A stretch of DNA of 64,000 bases from Dehalococcoidales bacterium. Its GTDB lineage: Bacteria > Chloroflexota > Dehalococcoidia > Dehalococcoidales > UBA3254. Of the stretch, positions 45,205-55,427 are shown piece after piece. The translations under genes and the position numbers were made by a program. Position 1 is the stretch's first letter. Each line of letters starts with the position of its first letter. The notes beneath the pieces are model-generated. The model saw only the letters and a list, made by a program, of their open reading frames with translations. It was not told the DNA's origin and did no database searches. The stretch is from assembly GCA_016926695.1 (NCBI GenBank), contig JAFGOB010000066.1, positions 1 to 64,000 of the forward strand, read 5' to 3'.

Positions 45205-46101
45205 TTACAGTACTCCCCTTAATCTTGGGTCCAGAGCATCCCGCAGTCCGTCACCTACCATGTTAAAAGCCAGGACTACCAGCAGTATACAGACCCCCGG
45301 CGCCATGGAATAAATAGGATTAGACATCAGGAACTTGTAGCCCGCGCTTGTCATTGCCCCCCAGGTCGCGGTCGGCGGTACTATGCCTATCCCCAGAAAG
45401 CTCAATGAAGCTTCCATCAGGATGGCAGTCCCCAGGTTAATGGTTATGAGCACCAGAAGGGGAGGCAGGCAGTTCGGAACCAGATGTCTCAGCATAATCC
45501 GCATGTTGCCTGCTCCCAGGATGTATGCCGCCGTAACATAGTCGCTTTCTTTCATAGTCAGGACCTGACCACACATTAACCGGCTGTAGACCGGCAGCAT
45601 ACCGATCGAAAGAGCAATCAGGACATTCGTGAGACCGCCGCCCAGAACGGCTGCGATAGCCATTATTAGAATCAGCGGAGGCAGGGCCATCAAGGCATCA
45701 ATAAATCTCATTATTATCGTGAATGTCCACCCTCCGAAATGTCCGGCCACCAGTCCCAGCGCCATCCCCACGACACCTCCGGTTAATACAGCTACTATCC
45801 CTACCAGAAGAGAAATACGGGACCCGTAGATGATCCGGCTTAGAATGTCTCTGCCAAGATCGTCTGTTCCCAGAAAATGCGTCGCCGAAGGATGCTCCAG
45901 CTTGTGTAACAGGTCAATATCGTTTGGATCATAGGGTGATATCAGAGGTGCGAAGATAGCCACCAGAATTAGCAATACAATTATGACGGCGCCGGCAATC
46001 ACCACCCAGCGGCTGAACATCACTCTTGTTATACGACGTATTTCGCTGATACTGGGTTTGGTTGCCTCTATTTCTTCAATAGCTTTTTCACTTTCGTACA
46101 T
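45205..46101 (-). CDS. oppC: Oligopeptide ABC transporter permease, OppC-type (298 aa)
   Basis: N-terminal cytoplasmic segment, first TM (about residues 34-52), then LISPYDPNDIDLLHKLEHPS and FLGTDDLGRDILSRIIYGSR, the OppC signature. The EAA-like loop (ALSIGMLPVYSRLM) contacts the ATPases. Forms the channel with oppB, 10 bases upstream. Confidence 0.92.
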   Translation of the reverse strand: MYESEKAIEEIEATKPSISEIRRITRVMFSRWVVIAGAVIIVLLILVAIFAPLISPYDPNDIDLLHKLEHPSATHFLGTDDLGRDILSRIIYGSRISLLVGIVAVLTGGVVGMALGLVAGHFGGWTFTIIMRFIDALMALPPLILIMAIAAVLGGGLTNVLIALSIGMLPVYSRLMCGQVLTMKESDYVTAAYILGAGNMRIMLRHLVPNCLPPLLVLITINLGTAILMEASLSFLGIGIVPPTATWGAMTSAGYKFLMSNPIYSMAPGVCILLVVLAFNMVGDGLRDALDPRLRGVL

Positions 46102-46111
46102 GATGTTAAGC

Positions 46112-47056
46112 TCATCCGTATTTTACTCTGGGGTCCAGCCAGCCATAAGAAATATCGACCAGCAGGTTAGCCAGGCAGACCACAGCTCCAATCAGCAATA
46201 CTCCTCCCTGCATTATCAGGAAGTCCTTGTTAAATGTGCTGGCGACCAGTAGCCTGCCCATCCCGGGCACATTGAAAACAGTCTCTACCAGCACGGAGCC
46301 TCCTACCAGCAGCCTTACCTGAAGGCCCAGCAGCGTAACTACAGGTATCAATGCGTTCTTCAAGGCATGCTTGAGGACTACAATCCTCTCCTGTAGGCCT
46401 TTGGACTTGGCCGTACGAATATAGTCCTGGTTGACCACTTCCAGCATGCTTGACCTGGTCTGGCGGGCCAGTACGGCAATTGAAGGGACTGCCAGCATTA
46501 AAGCGGGTAAAATCGACTGTTTCAGATTGCGGCCGGGATCATCGAAAAAGGGCTCTAAACCTGCAATCGGCAGCCATCCCAGATTAAGACCGAAAAGGTA
46601 AATGCACAGTATTCCCAGCCAGAACACGGGAATAGCAATGCCTATATTGGCAAAAAGGCTGACTAGCTGGTCCAGTACTCCTCCGCGTCTGATCGCACAG
46701 AATATCCCTGCCAGAATTCCCAGGATCGTACTTAAAATAAACGCCTCTGCGGAAAGTTCAAAAGTTATCGGTAAACGGCGTATTAAAATGTCTGTCACAG
46801 GCTCTCGGTAGGTGATTGAATTCCCCAGATCGCCGTGAACGGCATTGGCCAGCCAGTGACCGTACTGGATAACGAAAGGCCTGTCCAGCCAGAGCTCTTT
46901 TCTCAGCGCATCAATCTCTGCCTGGTCCGCTTCAAGGCCCAGCATAATTACCGCCGGGTCTCCCGGCATTATTTGCAGCAGTGAAAAAGAGATGAATGTT
47001 AGCAGTAGTAATACAACAACGGTCTGTATTATCCGGCGGACAATATAGTTGGTCAA
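46112..47056 (-). CDS. oppB: Oligopeptide ABC transporter permease, OppB-type (314 aa)
   Basis: YIVRRIIQTVVVLLLLTFIS with QIMPGDPAVIMLG at the N terminus, and RTAKSKGLQERIVVLKHALK as the EAA loop. LVGGSVLVETVFNVPGMGRL is also typical of OppB/DppB. The frame is open to 47116, but TTG at 47056 behind AAAAGGGAAAG gives the usual N terminus. First gene of the leftward opp operon; the binding protein is divergent at 47480. Confidence 0.9.
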   Translation of the reverse strand: MTNYIVRRIIQTVVVLLLLTFISFSLLQIMPGDPAVIMLGLEADQAEIDALRKELWLDRPFVIQYGHWLANAVHGDLGNSITYREPVTDILIRRLPITFELSAEAFILSTILGILAGIFCAIRRGGVLDQLVSLFANIGIAIPVFWLGILCIYLFGLNLGWLPIAGLEPFFDDPGRNLKQSILPALMLAVPSIAVLARQTRSSMLEVVNQDYIRTAKSKGLQERIVVLKHALKNALIPVVTLLGLQVRLLVGGSVLVETVFNVPGMGRLLVASTFNKDFLIMQGGVLLIGAVVCLANLLVDISYGWLDPRVKYG

Positions 47057-47244
47057 AGTACTTTCCCTTTTATTTCTATCTTTCCGGATACCTGCTGAAT
47101 GAGCTTTGCTCTTCAATCAGGAATTCTAATGCGACGCCTGAACATTTACCTGCCGGGAATCTCAGGTCGTCTTCAAAGGCTTTTCGGGCATGTATTCCTG
47201 CCCCAAACCGAAAAAAGTACGTATTGCTAACAAGTTGTTTATAC

Positions 47245-47272
47245 ATTATCATTGAATTTATATGAATGTCAA
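47245..47272 (-). promoter_or_regulatory. Promoter of the oppBCDF operon
   Basis: On the minus strand TTGACA (47267-47272), a 16-base spacer and GATAAT (47245-47250). It gives a leader of about 180 bases before oppB. A TATAAT at 47310-47315 faces right towards the binding-protein gene but has a poor -35. Confidence 0.6.
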
Positions 47273-47479
47273 TAGGTTATTCGTCTATGAATTGCATTTA
47301 CGTATAACGTATAATAAAAAGGAGCAGGGTACTATCAATTAAGTCAAGCATAATCATGGAAGTCCCAACCTTGGAGACAAGTTCTGAATATTCTTTGGTA
47401 CATGAGAAAAAGGAGGTGACAACGGCATAGAAAGTCGTTTTATCATAATCGGTATTTTTAGATAAAGAGGAGGTATTTT

Positions 47480-49120
47480 ATGAAGACAAACTGGCAAATC
47501 AGGTTGATTTTTAGTCTTATCCTGGTTGTATCTCTATTGTCTATTACCTTACTATCTGCCTGCTCGCAATCAACATCAAGCACGGCACAGCCGGCAGCAT
47601 CTTCAGTTGCTCCCGCCCGGACTTCGGCAGCCCCGGCTGCGACCCCGGCTGCAACCCCGGCAGGTCAAACCCCTAAAAAAGGCGGAATACTGAAGATCGG
47701 CGGGGTGACCTCCCAGACCCTTTCCCTGGGATACCCACCGACCATGGCTGGAGAAATCGACGGCTATCAGTCCGAACCTTGCCTGGATTCTCTCTTTACC
47801 TATGATAGAGAACTTAACCTGTCGCCCCGCCTGGCCCTGGACTACAAAGTAGCGGATGACGCTAAGTCCATTACCCTGACCTTGAGGCAGGGCGTAAAAT
47901 TCCACGACGGCAGCGATTTCAACGCGGAGGTTGCCAGGTGGAATATGGACAGCTACCGGGCTACTCCCAAGCCGGACCTGGAAGCCATATCGTCTATCGA
48001 CGTGATCGATGATTACACCCTCAGGCTCAATCTGAAAGAGTACGATAGCGTACTTATTACCAAACTTACCACCGACCCCGGACGCATGGTATCCAAAAAG
48101 TCTTTCGATGAGCACGGCAAAGAATGGTGCGAGAAACACCCCATAGGCACCGGCCCTTACAAGTTCGTTAGTTGGGAGCCGGATGTCAGCTTTAAATACG
48201 AACGATGGGATGGCTACTGGGGAGGTGAGGTCTATCTGGATGGCTACTGGAGACTCATCTATGCTGACGCTTCCTCAGCCCTTATGGCTTTTAAAAACGG
48301 CGATTTTGATATTCTTAACTGCAGCGGGAATGACGCCCAGGATCTGGACAAAACAGGCAATTATAATGTTGTGATCTCCAAGTATGGAAAGACCCCTATC
48401 CTGGCAGGAGACAGCATGAATCCCAATTCGCCTTTCAGTAAAATCCAGGTGCGCCGGGCGGTAACCTATGCCATTGACGTAAAAACCATGGGAGAATCTT
48501 TGAGCTATGGGTGGGCTACCATCACCAACCAGTGGGCGGTGCCGGGAACGCCGGCTTATAATCCCGATGTGGTCGGTTATCCCTATAATCCCGACAAAGC
48601 TAAAGAGCTTCTGGCGGAAGCCGGTTATCCGGATGGATTCGATTGTACCGACAAGTACCTGGTCTCCGACTGGACCACCAACCGCGCTACGGCGGTAGCC
48701 GATTATCTCTCCAAGGTGGGTATTAATGTTACACTGGAGCCGCAGCAGTTGGCCCAATATGACTTAACAGCCACAAAAGGCGGCTGGGAAAACGGATTTT
48801 GCGACCTTTTGACATATACACGGCCGGAAATCATGAACTCCATGCAGCAGATCCTGATGTATGACAGCGTCAAGTTCCCCTCGATGGAGCGTTCTCCCGG
48901 ACTTGAGGACCTCTTCGCCCAGGCCCACTCCGCCACCGATACAGATACCAAGAACTCCATCCTGCATAAAATGCAGAAGCTGATGGTGGACGAGCATTGT
49001 ATGGGTACCTTCCTCTATATAGAGGGAGACCCCTGCGTGAAACAAAAGTATGTACATGACGACTGGTGGTTCGAGGCCGCCAACGGCTATATTTCTCCCT
49101 TTGCCTGGATGGATAAATAA
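47480..49120 (+). CDS. Oligopeptide-binding lipoprotein, SBP family 5 (546 aa)
   Basis: Lipoprotein signal: a hydrophobic segment followed by the lipobox LLSACS (Cys about residue 28), then an Ala/Thr/Pro-rich linker. The family 5 solute-binding fold follows, with LTLRQGVKFHDGSDFNAE, VRRAVTYAIDVKTMG and PYNPDKAKELLAEAGYPDGF. It captures peptides or other ligands (nickel and opines are alternatives) outside the membrane and delivers them to the divergently encoded OppBCDF. GAGGAGG lies before the ATG. Confidence 0.92.
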   Translation: MKTNWQIRLIFSLILVVSLLSITLLSACSQSTSSTAQPAASSVAPARTSAAPAATPAATPAGQTPKKGGILKIGGVTSQTLSLGYPPTMAGEIDGYQSEPCLDSLFTYDRELNLSPRLALDYKVADDAKSITLTLRQGVKFHDGSDFNAEVARWNMDSYRATPKPDLEAISSIDVIDDYTLRLNLKEYDSVLITKLTTDPGRMVSKKSFDEHGKEWCEKHPIGTGPYKFVSWEPDVSFKYERWDGYWGGEVYLDGYWRLIYADASSALMAFKNGDFDILNCSGNDAQDLDKTGNYNVVISKYGKTPILAGDSMNPNSPFSKIQVRRAVTYAIDVKTMGESLSYGWATITNQWAVPGTPAYNPDVVGYPYNPDKAKELLAEAGYPDGFDCTDKYLVSDWTTNRATAVADYLSKVGINVTLEPQQLAQYDLTATKGGWENGFCDLLTYTRPEIMNSMQQILMYDSVKFPSMERSPGLEDLFAQAHSATDTDTKNSILHKMQKLMVDEHCMGTFLYIEGDPCVKQKYVHDDWWFEAANGYISPFAWMDK

Positions 49121-49160
49121 AACAGGTCTACGGTTTTTAGTTTCAGGTAATCGACATAGA

Positions 49161-49218
49161 CGGCCGGGGAGCCAGGGCAGCGGACTTCCGGCCCTGGCCT
49201 TCGGCCGTTCGTTTTTGC
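49161..49218 (+). terminator. Terminator-like hairpin after the binding-protein gene
   Basis: GCCAGGGC (49171-49178) pairs with GCCCTGGC (49191-49198), with outer CGGCC/GGCCG pairing, then CGTTTTT. It lies 50-100 bases after the stop. Confidence 0.55.
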
Positions 49219-49255
49219 CTTGAAAATTTAGGCTTTAGTCGGGAGTGAGAAGATA

Positions 49256-49771
49256 ATGGCAGAACTAAAATACAGTAAATATATTATCAGGGAACCGCTG
49301 GTCAAAGGAAAATCCGCTCCGGAGGTACATATATGCGGAGAACCTCATCTGTGGGGAGACGAGCCCTGTCCAGGCTCCAGGTTTCCCGGCTTTCCCAGCG
49401 AAGTCACGTTGTTTACGATTACCTCGACCTGTGTACTGAGCGCCAAACATGCCCACGACTACGATGAGCTGCTATATTTCCTGGGCGGCAATCCCCTCAA
49501 CTTTTTCGATTTCGGAGCAGAGGCTGAAATACTGCTTGGAGAGGAAGAGGAAAGACACCGCATCGATGCTACTTCGATAATTTATGTTCCCAAAGGACTT
49601 ATGCACTGCCCTGTTTACTTTCACCGGGTTGACCGTCCGGTCATGTTTATGCATATTTGCGCTTCCCCCGGATACTTCCGGTCAAAAGGCGATCTAACAA
49701 CCGGTCACCCCGTTAACCGTGAAAAGTATACCCCGCAGGAAATTGAAAAGCTAAAGAATAAAGGGGAATGA
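49256..49771 (+). CDS. Cupin-like family X protein (171 aa)
   Basis: A single domain with AKHAHDYDELLYFLGGNP, DFGAEAEILLGEEEE, IIYVPKGLMHCPVY and RPVMFMHICASPGYF. HxH, the Glu in DEL and the His in LMHCP repeat the pattern seen at 28222, 30377 and 57228. The pattern is strict, so a shared metal-dependent activity or binding role is likely. AAGATA near the ATG is a weak ribosome site. It stands after a terminator-like hairpin and upstream of the leftward histidine kinase. Confidence 0.7.
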   Translation: MAELKYSKYIIREPLVKGKSAPEVHICGEPHLWGDEPCPGSRFPGFPSEVTLFTITSTCVLSAKHAHDYDELLYFLGGNPLNFFDFGAEAEILLGEEEERHRIDATSIIYVPKGLMHCPVYFHRVDRPVMFMHICASPGYFRSKGDLTTGHPVNREKYTPQEIEKLKNKGE

Positions 49772-49887
49772 ATTCAGTTCCCTTGATTCGCCTTGAAATT
49801 GTGGCAAACCAGACTGGGATTACACACCATTCCGCTGGAAAATATCAGGCCTGATCTGCCTCATCAAGCGGTGGATCAAGGATCACT

Positions 49888-51807
49888 CTATCTCTTGACG
49901 GGCAGAGTAAAGATAAAACCGGCGCCGCCTTCCGGAAGGTTTTCTTGCCAGATGCGTCCGCCGTGGTCATGGATAAGGCGCTTGCATATGGAAAGCCCGA
50001 CTCCCAGACCGTTCGGTTTGGTGGAGCTGAAAAGTTCGAAAAGATGCGCTCTGTTTGTCTCCGTTATTCCCGGTCCCGTATCTTTTATTTCCACCCTGAT
50101 AAGCCGGCGGTCCTTCCCGGCCGATGAGCGTATTTCTATCTTCCTCTCTCCCGTGTTTTGCTCTTTAACCGCGTCGAGTGCGTTAACCATCAGGTTTAAA
50201 AGTACCTGCTGAAGCTGTGTCTTGTCTCCCCTTATCAGAGGCAATCCGGAGGCCAGTGCCAGATCGATCCGGACACCCGAAATAGCCGCGTCATTCCGTA
50301 CCAACTGGTAGATTTCGTTAATCAGGTGGTTCAGGTCCAGCAGTTCCATCGTCAACTGGTCTCTCTTAAGCGGTTCACGCATCCTGCGGATAATATCACC
50401 TGCCCTTCGGTCATCTGAGATAATATCCTCCAGAATGTCCTTTATTTCCCCATGATGACCCTGCCCGCGGTTTAATATCCTCAGTATTGTCTGAGCATTC
50501 GTCATGATGGCTGTCAGCGGTTGGTTCAATTCGTGTGCAATCGAGGCGGCCAGCTCACCCAGTGTATTGACCCTGGAAACATGGTCCATTACCTGGCGCA
50601 AACGGTCGGCTTCTTCTTCAATTTTCCTCTGTTCGGTAATATCCAGCACTGTGCTTAATAAGGCCGGTTGACCCTCATCTTCCAGCCGCGTGCTGAGTGC
50701 TTCCAGCCATACTATTTTGCCGTCTCCCCGGTAACAGCGAAATGAGTACTGCATCTTGGTCAGTTCGCCTTCCAGTCTCTTTCTCATAACCTCATTGACC
50801 ATGTTAGCATCTTCCGGGTGGACAAAAGACGCCAGAACGCATCCGGTTATTTCATCCCTCGGACGGCCCAGCATTGAAGCAAAAGCGGGATTAACATAAC
50901 TGAAACGACCCTCCCGGAAAATAAAAATACCTGATAATGAATTTTCACTCAGCATGCGAAAACGGGCTTCACTTTCCTGAAGGGCCTTCTCGGTCCGTTT
51001 CCGGTCGGTAATATCGATACTGGCTGAGACCAGGTAGTCACAGTCTCCCAGTTTTACGACTTCTGCCTTCAGAAGGGCTGTATGCAACACCCCGGACTTC
51101 GAGATAAGGCTCATTTCTACGCCGGTAGCCCGTCCCTTCTCCAGCATCTCTTTGCCGACCCTGTCAGCTTCATGTTCGTCTTTCCAGTTAAGCTCGCTGC
51201 TCCGTCGCCCGATTACTTCATCCCTCTGCATTTCACCCGTATCCAGGAAACTCTTGTTCACCTCGATGAATCTCCTGTCCGTTACTGTGGTGATAGAAAG
51301 CGGAATAGGAATCGCATCGAAGAGCCTGGTAAATTTATCTTCGGAATAACGCAGGGCTTCTTCCAGCCTCTTGTTTTCACTGATATCATGCAGTGTAATC
51401 AGCCTTAACCCGGCTTTTCCTGGTCTCCTGATCACCCCGGTGAAAACTTCAGCCCAACAGTTTCTCCCGTCTTTCCTTTTCACTTGACATTCAAACCTGC
51501 CTTTTTCCGGGATACAGTCACGCCATTCAACCTGCATCTTCTGAAATGTATCGCTGAACAAATAATAAGGCGTTTGTCCGGCTATTTCGTCAAGTGTATA
51601 CCCGGTAAAAGTTGCAAAAGCAGGATTCACATATTGGATCTCAAAGTCCGTTCCGGTTATTATAACGGGTAATTGCATGTGCTCCCATGCTTCGCTGTAA
51701 AAGCTGCTGTGTGTACGGATAGTCCTATTACCGTTGTCCTCTTTAGTCTTGATTAGGTCGTTGTCCCTGGCGGTAAGAAGGGGTCTCTTTTGCCTACTTC
51801 GTATCAT
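49888..51807 (-). CDS. PAS-domain sensor histidine kinase (639 aa)
   Basis: Three PAS domains (about residues 42-145, 155-272 and 283-395; IQYVNPAFATFTGYT and FSYVNPAFASMLGR are clear). A dimerisation/phosphoacceptor domain follows with His425 in ASIAHELNQPLTAIM, and then an ATPase domain (NLMVNALDAVKE, DTGPGI, GLGVGLSICKRLI). There are no membrane segments, so it senses a cytoplasmic signal. The H-box type resembles ATP-hungry NtrB/ThyA-like orthodox kinases. No response regulator is next to it. Confidence 0.92.
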   Translation of the reverse strand: MIRSRQKRPLLTARDNDLIKTKEDNGNRTIRTHSSFYSEAWEHMQLPVIITGTDFEIQYVNPAFATFTGYTLDEIAGQTPYYLFSDTFQKMQVEWRDCIPEKGRFECQVKRKDGRNCWAEVFTGVIRRPGKAGLRLITLHDISENKRLEEALRYSEDKFTRLFDAIPIPLSITTVTDRRFIEVNKSFLDTGEMQRDEVIGRRSSELNWKDEHEADRVGKEMLEKGRATGVEMSLISKSGVLHTALLKAEVVKLGDCDYLVSASIDITDRKRTEKALQESEARFRMLSENSLSGIFIFREGRFSYVNPAFASMLGRPRDEITGCVLASFVHPEDANMVNEVMRKRLEGELTKMQYSFRCYRGDGKIVWLEALSTRLEDEGQPALLSTVLDITEQRKIEEEADRLRQVMDHVSRVNTLGELAASIAHELNQPLTAIMTNAQTILRILNRGQGHHGEIKDILEDIISDDRRAGDIIRRMREPLKRDQLTMELLDLNHLINEIYQLVRNDAAISGVRIDLALASGLPLIRGDKTQLQQVLLNLMVNALDAVKEQNTGERKIEIRSSAGKDRRLIRVEIKDTGPGITETNRAHLFELFSSTKPNGLGVGLSICKRLIHDHGGRIWQENLPEGGAGFIFTLPVKR

Positions 51808-52005
51808 AGCCTGCCTCCCGGAACCTTTTCAATCTACCGGTAACCGGAGTTTGGACAATAATTTGTTTTATAAGAATAGTCATAGTTTATTCAGGCCCGC
51901 GGGACTTGTCAACCGTTCAGCTTGTTTTCCTTCGCTTCTACGCCTCCTTTTGCTGTAAGTCGGCAGCCGTTGCTTTACACCTGCCAACCAAATCTTAAGA
52001 TAACC

Positions 52006-52035
52006 TTGACAAATAAATTAATACCAATGTAACAT
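52006..52035 (+). promoter_or_regulatory. Promoter of the RND pump operon
   Basis: TTGACA (52006-52011), an 18-base spacer and TAACAT (52030-52035), about 130 bases before the start at 52164. The rest of 51808-52163 has no gene. Confidence 0.5.
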
Positions 52036-52163
52036 TAACAATTAACTTAAGTATTACTGGGATGAACTGGTAGGATGCGCGGATTGGATTGTCATATCTA
52101 TGGTCAGGAAGGCCGGTATGACTGATTTCCCTGAAGCGGTACCTTTTTTGTATAAGGAGATAA

Positions 52164-55100
52164 ATGCCTCTCGCCAGACTTGCTATCAAGCAACCGATCT
52201 TTATTACCATGATTCTGCTGGCTATTACTCTGGTTGGCGTTCTGTCATATCTCAGTATGGGAGTGGAGCTATATCCCAACATATCTGCTCCCGTGGTTAT
52301 GGTCAGTGTTTCTTTTCCCGGGGCCAGCCCCCAGGACGTGGAAACACTGGTTACCAAACCCCTGGAACGGCAGCTTGCCACGGTCAGCGGGGTAGATACC
52401 ATCTCCTCTACCTCCAACCTGGGAAGCTCCAGGGTTATGATCTCTTTCGTTACAGGATATGACCTTCAACAGGGTGCGCAGCAGGTCCGCGAGCGGCTGG
52501 ACTCCGTTGAGAGACTCCTGCCGAGTGGAACGGGCTCACCTACCCTGAACCGCATGGACCCCAGCCAGATGCCGTTTATGAGCGCCATCCTCAATGTCAG
52601 CGGAGACCCGTCACCTATTGAGTTGCAGCAGCTCATCGAGCAGGTTATCGAACCCAGGTTGACCCAGACTACCGGGATAGCCGCCGTCACTGTAAGGGGG
52701 TATCCCGTTCAAAATATCGAGGTGAATTTGATTGCCGGCAAACTGAAAGCCCTGCATGTTTCACCCTCCGAAGTGATATCGGCATTGAATGCCGAAAATG
52801 TTATTGTGCCTTCGGGGTCGCTTTCTGCTTCCGAGCAATATGTCTCTGTCCGTACTTCAGCCCAGTTCCAGACCCTGGATGAAATGGGGAAAATTGTTGT
52901 TGCCAGGAACAACAGCCGCAATATACTGCTTCAGGATGTGGCGACAATCAGTGCGGAAACGGAGGATGATACCTCGCTGATCCGTTATAACGGAGAGCGA
53001 GCGATGGTGGTGCAGTTGCAGATGGTATCCGGCGGCAATGTGGTTGAAACAGCCAAATTGACCAGGGAGAAACTGGACAGCCTCAGCCAGAGCTTCCCCA
53101 GCCTGCATTTTACCATCTTTTCGGATAACTCGACCTTTATTGAAGAGTCCAACAATGATGTCATGGTAACCCTGGTGATCGGTGCGGCGCTGGCCTGCCT
53201 TATCGTTTTCCTCTTCATCCGTAATGTACGCAATACCCTCATTACTATTGCCGGTCTGCCCATCATCATTCTGGGTACCTTTGCGGTTATCTCGCTCCTG
53301 GGCTATACCAGAAACATTATCACCCTGATGGCCCTTTCGATCTGTATCGGTCTGTTGATAGACGATGCCATAGTTGTACGTGAAAACATCTTCCGGCATA
53401 TGGAAAAAGGAGCGGCTCCCAGGGAAGCCGCTGATAAAGGGACCTCCGAAATCGCCTTTGCAGTCATCGCCATTACCCTCACTGTAGTAGCCTTCTTTAT
53501 CCCGGTTGCCTTCACAGGAGGCATGACGGGCACCATATTTAAGGAATTCGGCGTTACAGTGGCAGTAGCTGTTTTGATTTCCCTTTTTGAAGCCTTCACC
53601 TTCGCTCCTCTGCTGACGGCCTATTTTTCCAAACCGCTGAAAGTAGCTCACAAGGAGACCGGTACCAAACACGCCAACAGGTTTATTAACTTCTGGATTT
53701 CATTTTTACCCGCCATGAACCGGTCCTACAGGAGTATCCTGGCTTGGTCGCTGCGTTTCCGCTGGGTGGTTGTCGGCGTATCCCTTGCTCTGCTGGCAGT
53801 CAGCCTGCTGATACTCGGAGGTATGCCTATGGGGTTCTTTCCGGCTACCGATGCCGGGCAGATTTCAGTAGGAATCGGCCTCCAGCCGGGAACTTCACTT
53901 GAAAAGACCGATCGGGTAGCACGCGAGGTTGAACAGGCTATACTGGCCATGCCCGAGGTAGAATCCGTTTATGCCAGCATCGGCAGCAGCACTACTCCTT
54001 ACCAGGGTTCCATGTCGGTCAATCTGAAAGAGGGGGTTGTAACCGATAATGTCATCAGCCGCCTGCGTACAGCCTTTCCCCAGTATGCGGGCCGTATCTT
54101 TTTCAGCAAGCCCAACCAGTTCCTGGGAGTCGGAGGAGGTATGATGGGTGGCGGAGTAAGCATGCGGGGACGCCCGGTACAGATCACGGTTCAGGGTCCT
54201 GTCTCTATGGAAAGCCTGGATGAAGTAGCGCAGGATATCATGACCAGGATCAGCACCATTCCCGGAGTCCGGGATGTGGGAACAAGCCTTCCGCCCCAGG
54301 TTCCTCAGTTGAATATTGAGGTAAACCGGCAGCGCTGCGCCGATGCCGGCGTCAGTGCTGCTACGGTAGGCTCGACGGTCTCAACACTTCTCCAGGGTTC
54401 TACAGCCACGCATATCGAATGGGAAGGCCAGAGGACGGATGTAATTGTAGCGCTCCAGGACGAAGATATTAAAGATCCCTCTTCCATCATGGATATGACC
54501 GTCAAGGGTACCGGCGGTACTGCCTACCCCTTGAGCCGTCTGGTCGATATCAGGAGTGGAACGGGCGCTACCGAGTTGACGCGTGAAAACCAGCAGGCAC
54601 AGATACTGGTGGGTGCCAACCTTGAAGGAAGGACTTCGGGTGAGGTAACACCCGATATTGAAAAAGCCCTGGCGGACATGGAAGTACCTGCGGGTATTTC
54701 CTGGCAGTTTTCCGGAATGCAGGCCAATGCCGGGTCTGCCTATTCAACCATGATCATGGCTTTTCTGCTCGGTATGGTTTTCGTTTATATGATGCTGGCT
54801 TCTCAATTCGCCTCCTTTATTCATCCCTTTTCCGTTATGGTGGCGCTGCCGCTGGCCATTATCGGATCAGCCCTGGCAATATGGGTAACACACTCGGAAC
54901 TGACGCTGATTTATATGATCGGTATGATCCTTATGATGGGCGTGGCTACCAAGAACTCTATCCTGCTGGTGGACTTTATTATTCGTTATCGCAGGGAAGG
55001 CCGGGGAAGGACCGAAGCTGTGCTGGAAGCAGGGCCAGTACGTCTTCGTCCTATCTTGATGACCAGTCTGGCTATCATCACAGGTATGCTTCCCACGGCA

Positions 55101-55394
55101 TTCGCCATGGGGGCCGCCGGGGAATTTCGCGCTCCTATGGCAATTGCTGTTATCGGCGGTGTTTTTACCTCAACCCTTCTCAGCCTGGTGGTGGTACCCG
55201 TGGTCTATACCATCATCGACGATATTATGGAATTGGTCCTCAGGCTGTTCGGCGTGAGAAGGGTGTCAGTGCAGACCTCTCCATCTTATGAATTGAAGGA
55301 TACAGGAATACAAAATGGCAACGGATTGACCGTTTCCAACGGTTTGAGCAGGCGTCCCAGCCGCTGGAAGTGGTGGAAACGTCAGGGTAAATGA
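52164..55394 (+). CDS. RND efflux transporter, AcrB/HAE1 family (1076 aa)
   Basis: Full-length inner-membrane pump with 12 predicted membrane segments and two large periplasmic loops. The N terminus has KQPIFITMILLAITLVGVLS, and the first loop has SVSFPGASPQDVETLVTKPL. TM4 carries LLIDDAIVVREN with the proton-relay Asp pair, and the TM10-12 region has MGVATKNSILLVDF. Substrates may be drugs, lipids or metabolites. AAGGAG lies before the ATG. It is followed at once by its adaptor; no outer-membrane TolC is encoded, which fits a monoderm or a shared channel. Confidence 0.93.
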   Translation: MPLARLAIKQPIFITMILLAITLVGVLSYLSMGVELYPNISAPVVMVSVSFPGASPQDVETLVTKPLERQLATVSGVDTISSTSNLGSSRVMISFVTGYDLQQGAQQVRERLDSVERLLPSGTGSPTLNRMDPSQMPFMSAILNVSGDPSPIELQQLIEQVIEPRLTQTTGIAAVTVRGYPVQNIEVNLIAGKLKALHVSPSEVISALNAENVIVPSGSLSASEQYVSVRTSAQFQTLDEMGKIVVARNNSRNILLQDVATISAETEDDTSLIRYNGERAMVVQLQMVSGGNVVETAKLTREKLDSLSQSFPSLHFTIFSDNSTFIEESNNDVMVTLVIGAALACLIVFLFIRNVRNTLITIAGLPIIILGTFAVISLLGYTRNIITLMALSICIGLLIDDAIVVRENIFRHMEKGAAPREAADKGTSEIAFAVIAITLTVVAFFIPVAFTGGMTGTIFKEFGVTVAVAVLISLFEAFTFAPLLTAYFSKPLKVAHKETGTKHANRFINFWISFLPAMNRSYRSILAWSLRFRWVVVGVSLALLAVSLLILGGMPMGFFPATDAGQISVGIGLQPGTSLEKTDRVAREVEQAILAMPEVESVYASIGSSTTPYQGSMSVNLKEGVVTDNVISRLRTAFPQYAGRIFFSKPNQFLGVGGGMMGGGVSMRGRPVQITVQGPVSMESLDEVAQDIMTRISTIPGVRDVGTSLPPQVPQLNIEVNRQRCADAGVSAATVGSTVSTLLQGSTATHIEWEGQRTDVIVALQDEDIKDPSSIMDMTVKGTGGTAYPLSRLVDIRSGTGATELTRENQQAQILVGANLEGRTSGEVTPDIEKALADMEVPAGISWQFSGMQANAGSAYSTMIMAFLLGMVFVYMMLASQFASFIHPFSVMVALPLAIIGSALAIWVTHSELTLIYMIGMILMMGVATKNSILLVDFIIRYRREGRGRTEAVLEAGPVRLRPILMTSLAIITGMLPTAFAMGAAGEFRAPMAIAVIGGVFTSTLLSLVVVPVVYTIIDDIMELVLRLFGVRRVSVQTSPSYELKDTGIQNGNGLTVSNGLSRRPSRWKWWKRQGK

Positions 55395-55427
55395 TTGAAA
55401 AAATGTATATGTCTCAGGGGGAAACCG

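Noticed and set aside
52857..53672. 271-residue leftward frame inside the RND pump gene
   Set aside because: It is the complement of a well-conserved pump with intact motifs; frames of this length arise often opposite GC-biased codons.
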